Shown piece after piece: positions 23,801 to 35,495 of a stretch of 64,000 nucleotides of DNA. The DNA is from Fasciolopsis buskii (taxonomy: Eukaryota > Platyhelminthes > Trematoda > Plagiorchiida > Fasciolidae). The notes below the pieces were generated by a model. That model worked only from the letters and a program-made list of their open reading frames with translations. It had not been told where the DNA came from and did not search any database. The position numbers and the translations under genes were made by a program. The stretch is taken from contig LUCM01004720.1 in the NCBI GenBank assembly GCA_008360955.1, positions 62,023-126,022 on the forward strand, in the 5' to 3' direction. The first letter of the stretch is position 1. Each line of letters begins with the position of its first letter.

Positions 23801-25420
23801 TTCCGTTCCTTCTTTAGGGTGGAATAAACCATGAGGACATCAACAGGTAATGTGGAAGCGTGAAATGGAAGAGGGTATGGCGAGATTAGGTCAGATGGGT
23901 TCTCGGTTGTCCTTAATCGGGGCAAAACACTCCCCTACTAAGGGGGCTAGAGACACCGAGGTAAGTGGCAGGGCGCCGTGTGTACGGGTGACTATGTTTC
24001 CAGGTTTCGAAAAATCAGTATACTTGAAAATTTCCTGACTACCGCGGTGTCCTTCTTCATTGCTGTAAGTCCACTGCCTGTCCTGTTTGCACATTCGCCC
24101 CTCGTACAGAAACTTGTAACATACTGGGAACAGCAACAATCAGTAGAGCTCATCTTGCTGTTTGACGGTGTAAGACGATTACTGTGGTATTTATGAGGTC
24201 TTTAAACCTCAGTGAGACCACATCCTATACGAAAAACAAAAGCTATACAAGTAAGCGGGATCTGTTTGATCTAACAGATGCCAGAAAAAATTCACCCAAC
24301 CTGCAAAGTTACAAAGAATGTCGGGAATTTCTAGTGAACCACAGAAACCACAAACTATGACTATCTTGAATACGCTAAGCATTTCGAACTGCTTTTTCAT
24401 GGTACAAAAGGTACTTGAACTACCTGATCCGTCGTAGGTTCCCAAAACACAAACTCCGTGTTTCCCAACAGGTGGCACGTTGTGTTGTCACAAGCTAAAG
24501 AACGAGTGACAAATAAAACCTAATGGCGATATTCCTGAGTTTCGCAGCTTGCTGCGTGTATGGAATGCTACGACCTCTCTGGAAGGTCCTGAGCCCCGTG
24601 CGCACCACCGCCCGGGACTACCCAGACACGAGATTGGTATCTAAACATGACTATCAGATAATCAGCCTAGATGGCCTGTTAAAACTTGAGAACTCTCTTA
24701 GATAATGGTATGTCGGCGCACATTCTAGGAATACAGGATCGAAGTAGTTTGTCTATCCAATGTACTGTCAATTAACTCAGACGGACTGACGCATTTGACT
24801 TGATGTAACATATCAGTCCAGTAAAAAGTCTCCCATTTCAATGAAAATTCGAGATAATAAGGCCTTGAAATCCAATTTTATCAAGGCTGGTCACGGGAAT
24901 ATTCACGGACTCCGTTCAAAGAAACCCGAGGGCCAGTTTACAACTTCACTTTAAATATTAAGACAACCTTTAAAGATGTCACCCGAAAGGAACTACAGAA
25001 TTCAATCAGTTGAAAGCCCAAGCAAGATAATCTTTTAAGTTTACTAAGTTGGGGCTCCTACAAAGACCAGAATATAAGTGTATTTAAAAAATTGGAAAGA
25101 ATCTTCGTCGATGGGGACCGCCTAGCAACATTAGGGAAACCATCGGTTGGTCTTTACCAGTTCCCATTCCAGTATCAAGAGTGACATCTGCTGATTTGAT
25201 TTTTCCATGATCCTGGCATGGCGCATTGGATCAGCTATTTTTAAGTGCTTTCTCGCCAGCTATTATCGAAGGATACAAGTCAGAAAAACCGTGTTGGCGC
25301 AAACGACAACTCTCATGGTACGAGCCTTAAATTGGCCTCAAGCCTCACGTTTTAGTAGTACGAAAATCTCGCCTCTATTTTAAGGTTTACATCTCTTGGC
25401 TAGCGTTTCCGATAACTGTT
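20845..25420. other. No gene recognised
   Basis: Apart from a Cys-containing minus-strand ORF at 20,923-21,237 (see findings), only short ORFs without recognisable content occur. 21.7-22.2 kb and 23.5-24.2 kb have higher GC and repeat-like character, and may be retroelement scraps that I cannot assign. Confidence 0.3.
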
Positions 25421-25426
25421 CAAGCT

Positions 25427-26158
25427 TTGTCAAATGCTTTCGCACCTGGACTAACAATAATCATCGGAGTTGGGAGCTTGGACGTGCAGTTGATGAGGCT
25501 GTCTGTCGACAGCGCCTTCCCTAAAGGGCTAGTAAGAACTAAATGGCACAAAAATATTGAATATGCGCACAAGTCTTTAACCACTATCCTAAGCTTTTTG
25601 ACACCGCAGAACTCATCTGACTACCACAACCTTATCCCCTTCTCCTTCTTAAGCAAAGACCGATCTTTAGCGATACTGGTTTGTGATCGCTAGCCAAATG
25701 AAAATCGCATCCACTGCTGGAGATTTTGGAAAGCTTCATCGACTCTTAGACTCCTTTGAGGCGAGGCCTAGTTATGCTAATAATGGCTTGAAACAACGAA
25801 ATGATTTCAGTTTGTTAAGTAGGAGAGAATGTGAGACAGAAACAAATGCAAGTAAAAAGTCTGAGAAGGTTCAACGTACTGATTTCATTGGTGCTTTTAA
25901 AGAACTACAAATGCGACGGACGAGGATGATGAGAACTTTCCAACCGGATCTCTTACATTTATATGAAATTTGAAAGTGAACATTAGCAGGATTCATAAAA
26001 AAGTAAGTACCCAAACATGCCACTTTTTGTCAGTTGAGAACCGGAGGACACTAAAGAAGTGGGTCGGAAGCTTTTTGTTAGAACAGTCAGTCACCGGATT
26101 TTTGGACGGAAACAATAGCGACGAGTCTCCGGAAGTCAGGAATGAAGAAAAAGCCTAA
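25427..26158 (+). mobile_element. LINE fragment, endonuclease to reverse-transcriptase linker
   Basis: Three consecutive plus-strand ORFs resemble the linker of a LINE polyprotein. A segment ending FSFLSKDRSLAILVCDR is followed by VIASQMKIASTAGDFGKLHR (family form: A..ME.AA..GD..KLH.L), then L-K-Q-R-N-D, then L-K-K-W-V-G-S-F-L-L-E-Q, which fits the RWAEHFEEQ block. The order is right for one element carrying small frame breaks. The clade is uncertain. Confidence 0.45.
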
Positions 26159-26159
26159 T

Positions 26160-28550
26160 GACGTATTACTTATTTGAGATAATTTACACAAGTAAAAGCT
26201 ACAGCAGTGTGCCTTTGAAAAGATGAAGTTGCACTATCGGAACTTAACTCTGTGGCAAGTTTAATGGGACAAAGAAGCTCAAACACCCATTCATTGGGAA
26301 GAGGGTAACCGGTGTCTCATCACCGTGTTCGAATTTGACCGCAATATAATTAGGGGGATGAATGAAGACGTGATTAAAACTGTCGGCATCCGCGGCACAT
26401 TTCTGTTTTTCTCCCGTACAACAGTCAAGTTCCTTATCATAGGGATCTGCGTTGTGGTCACTCAGAAGCTAGTTAAAGAATGTCTTGTCAATACGTTTGA
26501 TTTCGTTCTCCGTTAGGATGGAGATGCAATGCACTCATGAATTACTACAGTATTTGCAAAACTGCACCTTTCGTCTCCACACAGACTTTATTAATTGGGA
26601 AGAGACAAAGTCATGTGAGACGAATGGGTTCCAAATAGATAGCAAACATCAAAGGTCGCATTGACCGTCTATGTGAAAATTACAACACCGCCATTTAACG
26701 TGGACGCAGGAGAAAAACATGAAGATACATGTGAATGTGATTCTTGAAGAAGAATGAGGTTGTCGGGGAAAGAAACTACGGAGACGAACACAGAATTAAT
26801 TTGTTTACTTAAATGAATGAACGGAAAACAGATCGTGAGTATATCTTAGGCCTTTTAGATGCCGACAATGAACATCGGTTGAAATGGGTGCACATAAATT
26901 CGGAGAAAATGATTCACGGCAGTTGATGGTGAACATTCAAAAGGTAGTTTTCTCTGGTGGAAGAAACACAGACGATTTTTCGACCAGAAACAGTTACTGT
27001 TGGGGTCAGGACTTGATTAAAATCTCCCGGAATATGTAGGTTATCCTAAGGAAGTAGTACAACAGGTGATAAGAGTGGGTTAAAAGTGTTGTGGTGTTGT
27101 TTTCCAAGCTGAGTGGTTCGTTATAAGTGTAGCTTCATGACGAGAAAGCATGGGCTGGGACTGATTTACCTGGCCATCTATTCCGCTTAGGGAGTAAGTA
27201 AAAAACCCTCGGACTTGGCAGACCAGAAGTAGCTGATTTGTGTTGTGACATCACTTCCACTTTTCTTCTTTCTGGAATCCCTGTCCCGCTTATGTAAATT
27301 GAGTCATCGATCAATGGGAATAAATCCACAACATCCGGTTTTGGTTACAATCTTTGTGTACAGGTCATACAAGTATGAACATGAATTAGTGATTGTGGTA
27401 CGAAGGATAGGTTCGACACCTTCGTGAGCAAAGAACGTACGTTTGTGATGAACATTTTAGGAATGAGCATCCTAACATAAAGGTAGATTTAAGAGTTACC
27501 TGTCAACTAGCGCCAGCACATTTTCAGGATGGAATAGATCTTTGATGAGTAACCGTGCATGGGTCAGAACGAAAAGAAGAAAAAGCAAGCTGATGACGAT
27601 ACAGAATTCTGGTGCAGTCAGTCAAAGGGTTCACACCGTTAACTTTCATTGTTTCGTGTTCAGGTATTACCATTAGTGATGGTTCGTAATTTCACATGAG
27701 GGAAATTTAATTAGAAAACCTCGACCAACAGTAGACCAAACATGAGGAATCAAAACTCAACAAATCTTTGGATGCATGTGGAAACTAATATTTGAATGCC
27801 CTCATATTGTCAGACCTGAAGAATTGGGGAATATCAGGGCAAGCGAACAACATATTTTTTTGCTTGAAGAACCACTCTTGAGAAACTTTTTTTGTGAAAA
27901 CTGGAAAGTTGATAAATTGCCAGTTATTTTGACTACGCTGCTGTTGAACAAGCATATAATTAGAGTTTTTCATATGGCATTTTTCCGAAACAATTTGAAC
28001 TGAACTCGATTCGGATATTGCAATTCTTACTAATTTTATTCTCTGCAACGCCGTATCCACCTCCGTCTCCCCCGGAGAGTGGCACATCCAAATGTGAATC
28101 GACAATTTGCTCATTTAATGCATGTCGGAGTTGGTACCATGATCCGAGCGGTACAAGTAACCAGAAATCCACTGAGGTAGGTCTTTCACATCCAGAATTC
28201 AATGCCGCTAACCTGGCTAGAACAGCCTATCATTTATCGACCAGATTGATACGTAAACTGACTGAATTGTACTAAAATACGGTCACGGAATGCGGTAATT
28301 TCGATGAGTGTTCTAAGAATTGTTCTATAACTTATGCAATTCCATTCCTCGGTTCTGTCTAAACTGGTAAACTTTAATTCTTTTTGCTAACCCTTTCCTA
28401 CTTTCATTTCAGCTAGTTCATAATCGTCGTTGATTAAATGTCATATAGCATCGAACTTTGGCTCGTCTTAATGTTACACTGGACTGGAACTTGTTGAAAT
28501 ATTTCATGATATATGGAACGGTGAAGGTGAAAATACCCTTTCGTCCGAAT
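26160..28550. other. No gene recognised; region upstream of the CTL gene
   Basis: No coding exon could be joined to the transporter gene that starts at 28,553. The promoter and any 5' untranslated exon of that gene should lie here, but I see no motif firm enough to mark. ORFs at 27.8-28.3 kb on both strands are unassigned. Confidence 0.3.
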
Positions 28551-28552
28551 AA

Positions 28553-28615
28553 ATGAAGAAAGGATGTGAAGACTGCTTTTTTGGTACAATTTTCGTTATT
28601 CTAAGTCTTGTGTTT
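28553..28615 (+). CDS. SLC44A: CTL gene exon 1 (first membrane segment)
   Basis: ATG at 28,553 directly follows an in-frame stop. The exon reads MKKGCEDCFFGTIFVILSLV and one more Phe, then a GTAAGT donor (28,616) in phase 0. The C-x2-C/D pattern followed by a hydrophobic helix matches the R-x-C-T-D-x-x-x-L-x-x-F entry into the first membrane helix of CTL proteins. CTL1 usually has about 30 residues before this point. Either the fluke protein has a very short cytoplasmic N-terminus, or an upstream exon joins at the AG within 28,557-28,558 and the ATG is internal. Confidence 0.6.
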
Positions 28616-28669
28616 GTAAGTTGATCCCAGTTCCAAATCGAATTGTCCATCTTCTTCACTGTCTGTCAG

Positions 28670-28806
28670 GCCCTTTGCTACGTTTACGCCTTAGTGGTGG
28701 GCGATGCAAAAATTCTGACGAAAAATTTTGACTGTTTTGGAAACGTATGCGGCGAGCATACGAACATCTACAACTCCATTCCCAGTTTAAATATGACTAC
28801 TCGCAA
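28670..28806 (+). CDS. SLC44A: CTL gene exon 2 (end of TM1, start of extracellular region)
   Basis: The acceptor is a good pyrimidine tract ending gtctgtcag; the exon starts in phase 0 and ends in phase 2. It encodes ALCYVYALVVGDAKILTKNF, then D-C-FGNVCGEHTN, then NMTTR. The D-S/C-F/Y-G-N-V-C-G motif with following hydrophilic residues is the signature of the first extracellular loop of CTL1. NMT is a possible N-glycosylation site. The GTATGA donor at 28,807 opens a 43-base intron. Reading straight through without that intron shifts the frame away from the family sequence. Confidence 0.85.
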
Positions 28807-28849
28807 GTATGACCAAATTCTGCTCCACGCAGACTCTATCCTATTCGAG

Positions 28850-29011
28850 ATTTCTTCTACAGACCAGTTTCTCGAATGTGCTGAACTCAGTTGGTGTGTG
28901 CGTGAAGCACTGTCCCAACGAGACGCTGGAATCGTTGAACGATCTGTCAGAGTACGTACAGAAAACAGGGAATCGCTTGTGTGATTGTCGAGTACCAGAG
29001 AAGATGCAACT
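28850..29011 (+). CDS. SLC44A: CTL gene exon 3 (extracellular Cys-rich part)
   Basis: Joined to exon 2 it reads R-K-FLLQTSFSN-VLNSV, then VCVKHCPNETLESL, then YVQKTGNRLCDCRVPEKMQ. This aligns with the CTL1 pattern R-K-Y-x-F-F-L ... ALCVxxCP ... L-C-x-Y. The NET sequon suggests another glycan. The phase 1/2 boundaries are consistent: AA plus A at the start, and CT with the donor GTGAGT at 29,012. The acceptor (ctatcctattcgag) is only moderate, so the exact start is inferred from frame and similarity. Confidence 0.8.
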
Positions 29012-29773
29012 GTGAGTCAATTCTTAAGGAGTTTGAATCACAAGTCTGTTTGTACAAGACAGGTTTTGCTGTCAGTTGTCCTTCAGTACTTTGCTGAGTA
29101 ACCGATAATGATAAAATTACTGCTTGGAGGATTTTGAGATGCGTTGGTATCCTTTATCCGTTCAAGAGAAAATGTTTCCCAACGACCCATCGTTTCCCAG
29201 TCGTCGGATTCCGGAGGGAAAGTGCCCTAAGTGAATTAAACAAAAAATTAGCTTTTGAAACAGACTGCCCTTTAGCACCATAAATTTCTATCAAATTAAA
29301 TTAATTCTTTAAGAAGATTAGAAAGTAAGAGATTTTACGGAATCTTTGAGGTTTTGACAAATTGTTAAGCTGGATACACATTGTTGTGTAGTGCCATGAA
29401 TAGTGATGGTCATGTGCACAACATTGTGTTCTGCCGAAGTGAGGATAGCAAATCTCCCAACTTTCAGCAAATGTCGCCGCTTGGTAGTCTTCAACTGGTC
29501 ATCGTATTATTAAAAAAATAAAACAAAAAGATAAGAGGACGATAGAAAAAGGTGGAATTTTTGCTGTTCCACTCATTTGAATGGGGCATTTTTTTGTGTG
29601 ATATTTTTATTTCTTGAATAGATCAAGAGTAGTTTAAAAACAGTTTTAGTTGAAACGATCTGTCTTTGGAGACGAGAGTGATGAGTTTGGGCATTCACCG
29701 CTGTTCCTAGTAAACTTTCCATGAATCCCTTCATGAAAGAACCTTGACGCGCCACGGAAAAGCCATTTTTTGC

Positions 29774-30232
29774 CTATAGATACCAAAAATTGCCGGATAG
29801 TTTTTTAAATTCAGAAACTAAAATATAGCTATGGAGATTGTAATTCGAATTGGATTTAAATTCACTCGTGTTTGGGTTCAAAACATGGTAAATAGAAGGG
29901 TTTTCTCCAAATGATTCGCCATGTTTTGTCGAAATCTGGTGACGGAAAAGGGCACTATAGCATGTAGTGTTGATATTGGATGATGCGTTGAGAATAACCC
30001 TGACTAGGGTAATGGCTAAGGAGTTCCCCTGGTAAGCGTTCCTTCTCGTATCACGTTCCAGTTCGCACGTGGCGATATGCACTGCCAATGATCCCCAATA
30101 AGGATGATACAATTGTGCAGCGCTTTCATAACTTCCAATGACAAGTTCGATGCCGATATTGGATGATGAATCATCTGGGAAAATCAAATCAAATCTCCCA
30201 CTACTGGTGACTAGAAGAAAGGATTTCATCAC
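29774..30232 (-). CDS. Antisense ORF, possible integrin-alpha exon (end of beta-propeller)
   Basis: A 152-codon open frame on the minus strand, inside CTL intron 3. A strong acceptor-like tract (gatttgattttcccag) occurs about 20 codons in. The text after it reads DSSSNIGIELVIGSYESAAQ, then L-Y-H-P-Y-W-G-S-L-A-V-H-I. This resembles the last FG-GAP blade and thigh entry of integrin alpha chains (D..GD...L-V-I-G-S/A-Y-x-S-x-x-x ... R-P-V-V-x-V). I could not find the flanking propeller or thigh exons convincingly, so it may be a pseudogene scrap or chance similarity. No Met start need be real. Confidence 0.3.
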   Translation of the reverse strand: MMKSFLLVTSSGRFDLIFPDDSSSNIGIELVIGSYESAAQLYHPYWGSLAVHIATCELERDTRRNAYQGNSLAITLVRVILNASSNINTTCYSALFRHQISTKHGESFGENPSIYHVLNPNTSEFKSNSNYNLHSYILVSEFKKLSGNFWYL

Positions 30233-30894
30233 TCGGTCCGGTTGAACAATTCATTTGGCACATTTATATCAATGCAAAAGGTAACAATACAGAGGCATTT
30301 CGACAAAAAGGAAGCTATAATTCATCGCAGGAGTGTGTTTCGTCATTAACAGAAACGACATTCGTAAAATACGAAATCGAATGGAGAGATATGTCACGAC
30401 ATGCTAGCACGTCAGTCTAATATGTAAGGCCACCTGGTACAAATAGGACGTTGTCTTGGTAACAAGACCATCTCGGCAAAGGAAGCAAGCCATGGTTCAG
30501 TAGATTTCAGTCACGAAAGTGGGAGGGATCTCCGGGGTAGGCAACTGGAATAGGTCAGTATACTGCGTAGACAAAAAACGAATCACGTGATCCGATTCGC
30601 TCTACTTCGCTCATCACTAACGGATTTGGATTGAGATTACACTACTGTGAACCAACTTTGGGCTTGACGATTATGTTGAGCTCGATCATGGATGACTCCC
30701 GATCTAGGGTTGTTTGCTGACTATCGGAAAATTATTGCACCCTTTACCACACACTTCTAATTGGGTTCAAACATCCATTATGAATACCGTCAGTTTGTTC
30801 TGTCAATGCACTGGTAGACCATTATTAGTAGTAAATCACATGGTTTGCAAAATTACTCACCATGCGGTATGAACGCTCGTGTCAACATTAAAAG

Positions 30895-31055
30895 GCGGTG
30901 AAACGACTGCATAGGTGTTTCATAATTATTAAGAATCATCAGTAGCGTGGATCCACAGCATTTGAACCAGGAGGTGAACTCGGGGCAATCGATTCTGAGT
31001 CGGCCTTCTTAGGCATTGAATTAACCGGGCAGGCTTTCACCACCTATCTAACACT
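30895..31055 (-). repeat. SINE copy with tRNA-like head and hammerhead-like 3' module
   Basis: On the minus strand a diverged tRNA-like part (gcctgcccggtt ... cgactcagaatcg ... ttcacctcctggttcaaatg) is followed by ctgatga, ttcttaataattat and gaaac. This is the same order as the best copy at 56.8-56.9 kb. The catalytic-core words CTGATGA and GAAAC (30,917-30,942) are intact. The stem I partner sequences no longer match, so activity is unlikely. Confidence 0.6.
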
Positions 31056-32585
31056 GATATGCACTTCAATGAGCTCCTGGAATGGATCGACAGCTGATGT
31101 CTCTGCACGACGAAGGACTTGGACAAGGCCTACCGGGTTTTGCTACTTGATCAGTGCTTTTGGGATGATGATACCGCATAAATAGTCGTTATTTGGGTGT
31201 TCTTATTTCCAAAACTGCAAGTAAAAGGATAAAAGCGGCATGCAAGAAATAGTTTGATGCATGGGAACGTTTTTTGTTTAAAGTCGATCAGACGGGAACG
31301 TGCAACTGAAGACCAACTTAAGCTCGTGATACTTCATGCAATGAGTTAAACTCAATATTGTGATTATGGACTATTTTAAACTCTCCATGCTTCCCGGAAA
31401 ACACAAATCCGAAGACATTTCAAAAAACAGCTCTGCGGCCTTACGTATGGGAATAAAAATAAAATACGAATGTCTCGTGGCTTTTGCTTCTTTATCGTTT
31501 TGGTTAATTAAATAAAGAGTACACAGAAGGCGAAGTCCTCGATGGTGTTTATAATTTTTGCGATTTTGCTCATTTGATTGGAAAGTTATTTTGATCAAAT
31601 TAGGAATGCCGTTATTCAGCTGAATATTGTTAATTGTAACTGAAATGGAAGACACGGTCGACAAAATGGGGCTATAAATGCCCAAATGACTTTGTTAAAC
31701 CAAAACAATCCCCGTCTAGCAATTTCATCACAGGCTGGATACTCAAAAAATCTTGTGGTTCTTGCTGGGTGTGGTCGTGGAGAGCTTTGTAAAAGCGGGA
31801 CGGACATCAGTGGGTAAAGTTGAACGGAATCAGACGCGGAAAACGTTTTTCATTACACGTTTGGGATTCTGCTGAATTAGTGGATCGATAATCATAGTCC
31901 ACAGTGGGTAAGAATGTGAAACGGAAGATTTTATTCTGTTTTTGAGAAATGCAAAATGTTCCCCTATTTCCACTCAGTTGTGTTCAAATGTTTTGAAATC
32001 GATCTTTCAATTGTCCGTATAAAATGAACCTGAAAAACAAATTCCGTGTCAGTATTTGTGTCACTGAACAATGCGAAGTATTTTGTCCCAAGCTTTCTGA
32101 TCAGAATAATTGGTTGTCGATTTCTCGGTATACCGACTTATTGTTTTCAGTTCAACAAATGACGGATTTGCAATAGTACGGAAAAATTGCAAGTGTCGAA
32201 AGATTTTGGTTCTGATAGTTACTGGATTCCCCCGTTTAGACATTATCTAGCTTGGACTACCTTGTATAATTTATTACCAAATGAAAAGATACAGTGTATT
32301 TTATAAGTCAAATTAACCGCCTTCAAAATTCCTCCATGGATTGAGGGTGGAATAATCCAATGGTGGTTCATTTAATGTAGGAAAACCCTTGAGCTACTGT
32401 TGGCAAACCTTGCAAGTTTTCATTCACGTCTATCCCTGAATAGTATAGCCATATATATGATGAGTGAAAATATCTGCTGCTCAAGTTGCATATTTTAGAC
32501 TTCAGAAGGCGTACACGTTTGACAACGAGTCCTAGGTTGGATCGAAACGTCACAGTAAACTCAGTGTACGCTTTCTAACCTCTAA

Positions 32586-32606
32586 TATACATATATATAT
32601 ATATGT
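32586..32606. repeat. (TA)n microsatellite
   Basis: A short run of about ten alternating TA dinucleotides with imperfect ends, within CTL intron 3. Confidence 0.85.
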
Positions 32607-35262
32607 ATGTGGGGACAGAGAAAATTCATGTGTACGGTTTTTAATGTTAACTATTAGGATGCATTAGTTTGATGATAATGAAAGCAGTAATCACATCCGG
32701 TGCGCACTTTAGGGATACTGAAGTCGAAAGTTTTTATCATTTGACTGGGTGTGGTCAAACATCCAAACTGAGGTGATTCACTTGCGTGGGAGTTGTTATG
32801 TCACTGAATTTTGTTAGATGAAATAGGATAGGAATGGGGATGACAATAGAAACAATCGTGACAGAAACGTGTGCAGGTTCTCACCACGCTTAAGAGGGTT
32901 AGAAAACAAAGAAGAGTTAGTTGCGTTTCTTGTTGAAAGTGGAAGCTACTGTGCTGTCCGATCCCTGTATAGAATTCGGGTGGTTCACTGAGGCGTGGCT
33001 GATAGCGCACCAGTCAGGCGGGGGCGGGAGTTGACTCCCTAACCTCATCAAAGCTTACCTCGTACTTCTTTGCATCAGCCCCGAAACGATGTCATCACAA
33101 CGCGGGGGTGCGGCTTATGCAATCGGAAGTTCACGCTCAGAAGCGATAAAATTGAAAAAAGTTTAGTTAATGGAATAACACACCTGAGGAAATAAGTCCG
33201 GTGTTTTTCTGAAATGACACAAAGTGCTGATTGTTTCAGGAAACGATAAATCCACTTCAGTATTATGCGTCCAAGATTCGATACCGTGAGTCAGAGTCTG
33301 AGCAGCAAACTTTTACTGAGCAACGCCGTTTGATTACAGAATGTAAGTTTTGTCGCGTGGTTTATGAGGGACCATGTTACACCTTACGTTGGGATCAGAA
33401 GCTTTGGCAGCCGAATAACAATGGAGAGATACACCCCGGAACTTAGCTTTTTCGCTAATCGTCTCTTCTTAGCCTTTTGGCCATTGGAACTTGTTTGTGT
33501 TTGAAGAATTATTCTTTGTCAGAATCGAACTGGCCTTTTCGACGGTATTTTCTGTAATTCTGTAAGAATTTTCGCATAGGATATTTCTCTTAAACTTTCC
33601 AACCAACCGATGGTCGACTAATCTGTCGGAAAAATTATTTTGATGAAAAAGACCTTATTTAGTTTCCAGATTTACAAATTCTAGAAAAAAAATGAGGAGA
33701 TTCAGGTATTTTTTAAAACATTTTAGCTACTACCTATGTCATCAGAACAGTTGAGTACCCACCAGATTTTAGAGAACAGGTTTCCCGTGCAGATGGAATC
33801 TGTCACGAAACATCACTGTTTCGGCCATAAGGCTGTTGAGAAAATACAGTTAGGACCATATTTATACCTCAACCCCCACTCGGAATGTTCACAACAGTGC
33901 TTCAGTTGCCCGGACAAGGTTGGTATGTTAGTTCATGATTCTGGGTGGTAGAATGTACGATCGCGCTATTCAACCTGGACTGCGCATATTTTCTCAAGAC
34001 TATGTGCGTTGCTTGCCGAAGCTGAGGGCAACAATTCAAAGAAACCAAACGAAACGAAACCAAACCGATTAGATTATCCAAAATCTTTGATACTGCCTAC
34101 AATAGATGATGATCTAATATAATAGTAATAATCAGCCGCTAGTTTAACGTTCATCAGGTCTATTGTTTCACTTCGGGACCTGAAATAATGGCACCTGATA
34201 CCGTTTGAAAGTCTACACCTGTCATTTTTCGTTATCCTCACGGATTTTATCACTTCTGTTTTAGGCAAAAGAAACTCTGCAAATTTACTAGCATTGTCTC
34301 GGATGCGAATACTCGTTACCGTTCGTAGTTAGATGATTTATATGAATAGCTATTAAGTAACACAATTAATGCGCACAAGCGTTCACTCGATAAGTGGAAT
34401 GCGGTCAGTGCAATTGCGGTCCTAAATAAGGACTTTTGAGTGCAAAGACTAAACAATGACCATCATTGCCTATATGATTTCGGTTCGGAGTGTAGTATTT
34501 ATTAGTTCGACGAAGTCACCTATACTGGACAATGAGGTTTTTTCCTCCAAACCGTTTGTGTATACATGTGATGGGTAGGATTTCATATCGATCCTAAAGT
34601 TTTAACACCCATTAACAAAAGCTTTGATCCATTACTGCGCCCAACTAGAAAACACTTGCTTTCTGTTAAGAGAAAAAGAAGACGTGCGTCAAGAAATGCA
34701 AGCATTTCGTTTACTCTTTTTGATCGCGAACATAAAAGATTACAAATTACACCCAAATGATTGTGAAGAATACAGTGAAATGATCTAGATGGGGAGTTTC
34801 ATGAATACAAGTACCGATAAAATGGAGTGACAGGCGGACATGGGTCGTGCGGGTTAGAGCCAGATTAAGCTAATATTCACAGTCAATCGTTTCTATGCCC
34901 AAAGCACTGGCTGATGCACACTGATAAGCATGGAAACAATGAATGCCAATAGTCTGGGGTTTGAATTGCGCACTTGCATTTTGAAAGATTGGGTTATGCC
35001 AACTTTGTGACTCGATGCGACCAGGTGCTTTCTGATCAAGAGCACATACCGAAATGGTTGTAAAAAATGATGACATAGTCATTTGTAACTTCGCATACTG
35101 AAGCAAAATCTCCGGCCTCTTCGATCAACGCGCAAAAATCAATACACTGTGCATTACAAGGGACCCACTTGTCACACCATATGGTGGATCATTTTTGCAC
35201 GCATTCCGAATTTTATTCATTCCTCGTTCGCTAAACTGTCACTGTTTTCTCTCACGTTAAAG

Positions 35263-35495
35263 GTCACAACCTCGTATCGGTGACGTCCATCTGTGCCCCG
35301 AATTGCCAGTACCGCAGACCATTCCAATGCGTGGTTTATGCGTTCCCGTGGAATGGAGATTGAATCCAAAGAAAGTTCCTTATGCCGTGTCTAAGAAAGC
35401 TCGTAAAGAAAGTATGCTTAGGATTCGAACAGTGGAAGATTTGGACTTCCATTTTTCCTGGACAGTGCCGGCTATCAGTTTGGTGTTAACTTGGG
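35263..35495 (+). CDS. SLC44A: CTL gene exon 4 (extracellular region into TM2)
   Basis: The exon starts in phase 2 (completing CT-G of exon 3) and ends in phase 1 at donor GTAAGT (35,496). It encodes SQPRIGDVHLCPELPVPQTI, then P-M-R-G-L-C-V-P, a basic middle section (KKVPYAVSKKARKES), then DLDFHFSWTVPAISLVLTW. The L-C-P-x-L-P-V-P motif and the later Cys match CTL1. The tail begins the second membrane helix. The clear family motif plus exact phase fit on both sides makes this one of the strongest exons. Confidence 0.9.

Larger units (their letters stand above)
29012..35262 (+). other. CTL intron 3 (6.25 kb)
   Basis: Bounded by GTGAGT and ttaaag. It contains a minus-strand integrin-like ORF (29,774-30,232), a minus-strand SINE (30,895-31,055) and a short TA microsatellite (32,586-32,606). 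Near 33.0 kb, gtggctgatagc with ggagttgactccc weakly resembles polymerase III boxes. The rest, including 31.1-35.2 kb, holds no gene I can support. Confidence 0.65.

Noticed and set aside
27785..28275. Overlapping ORFs upstream of the CTL ATG as a 5' coding exon
   Set aside because: No donor in a frame that joins exon 1, and no similarity to CTL N-termini.
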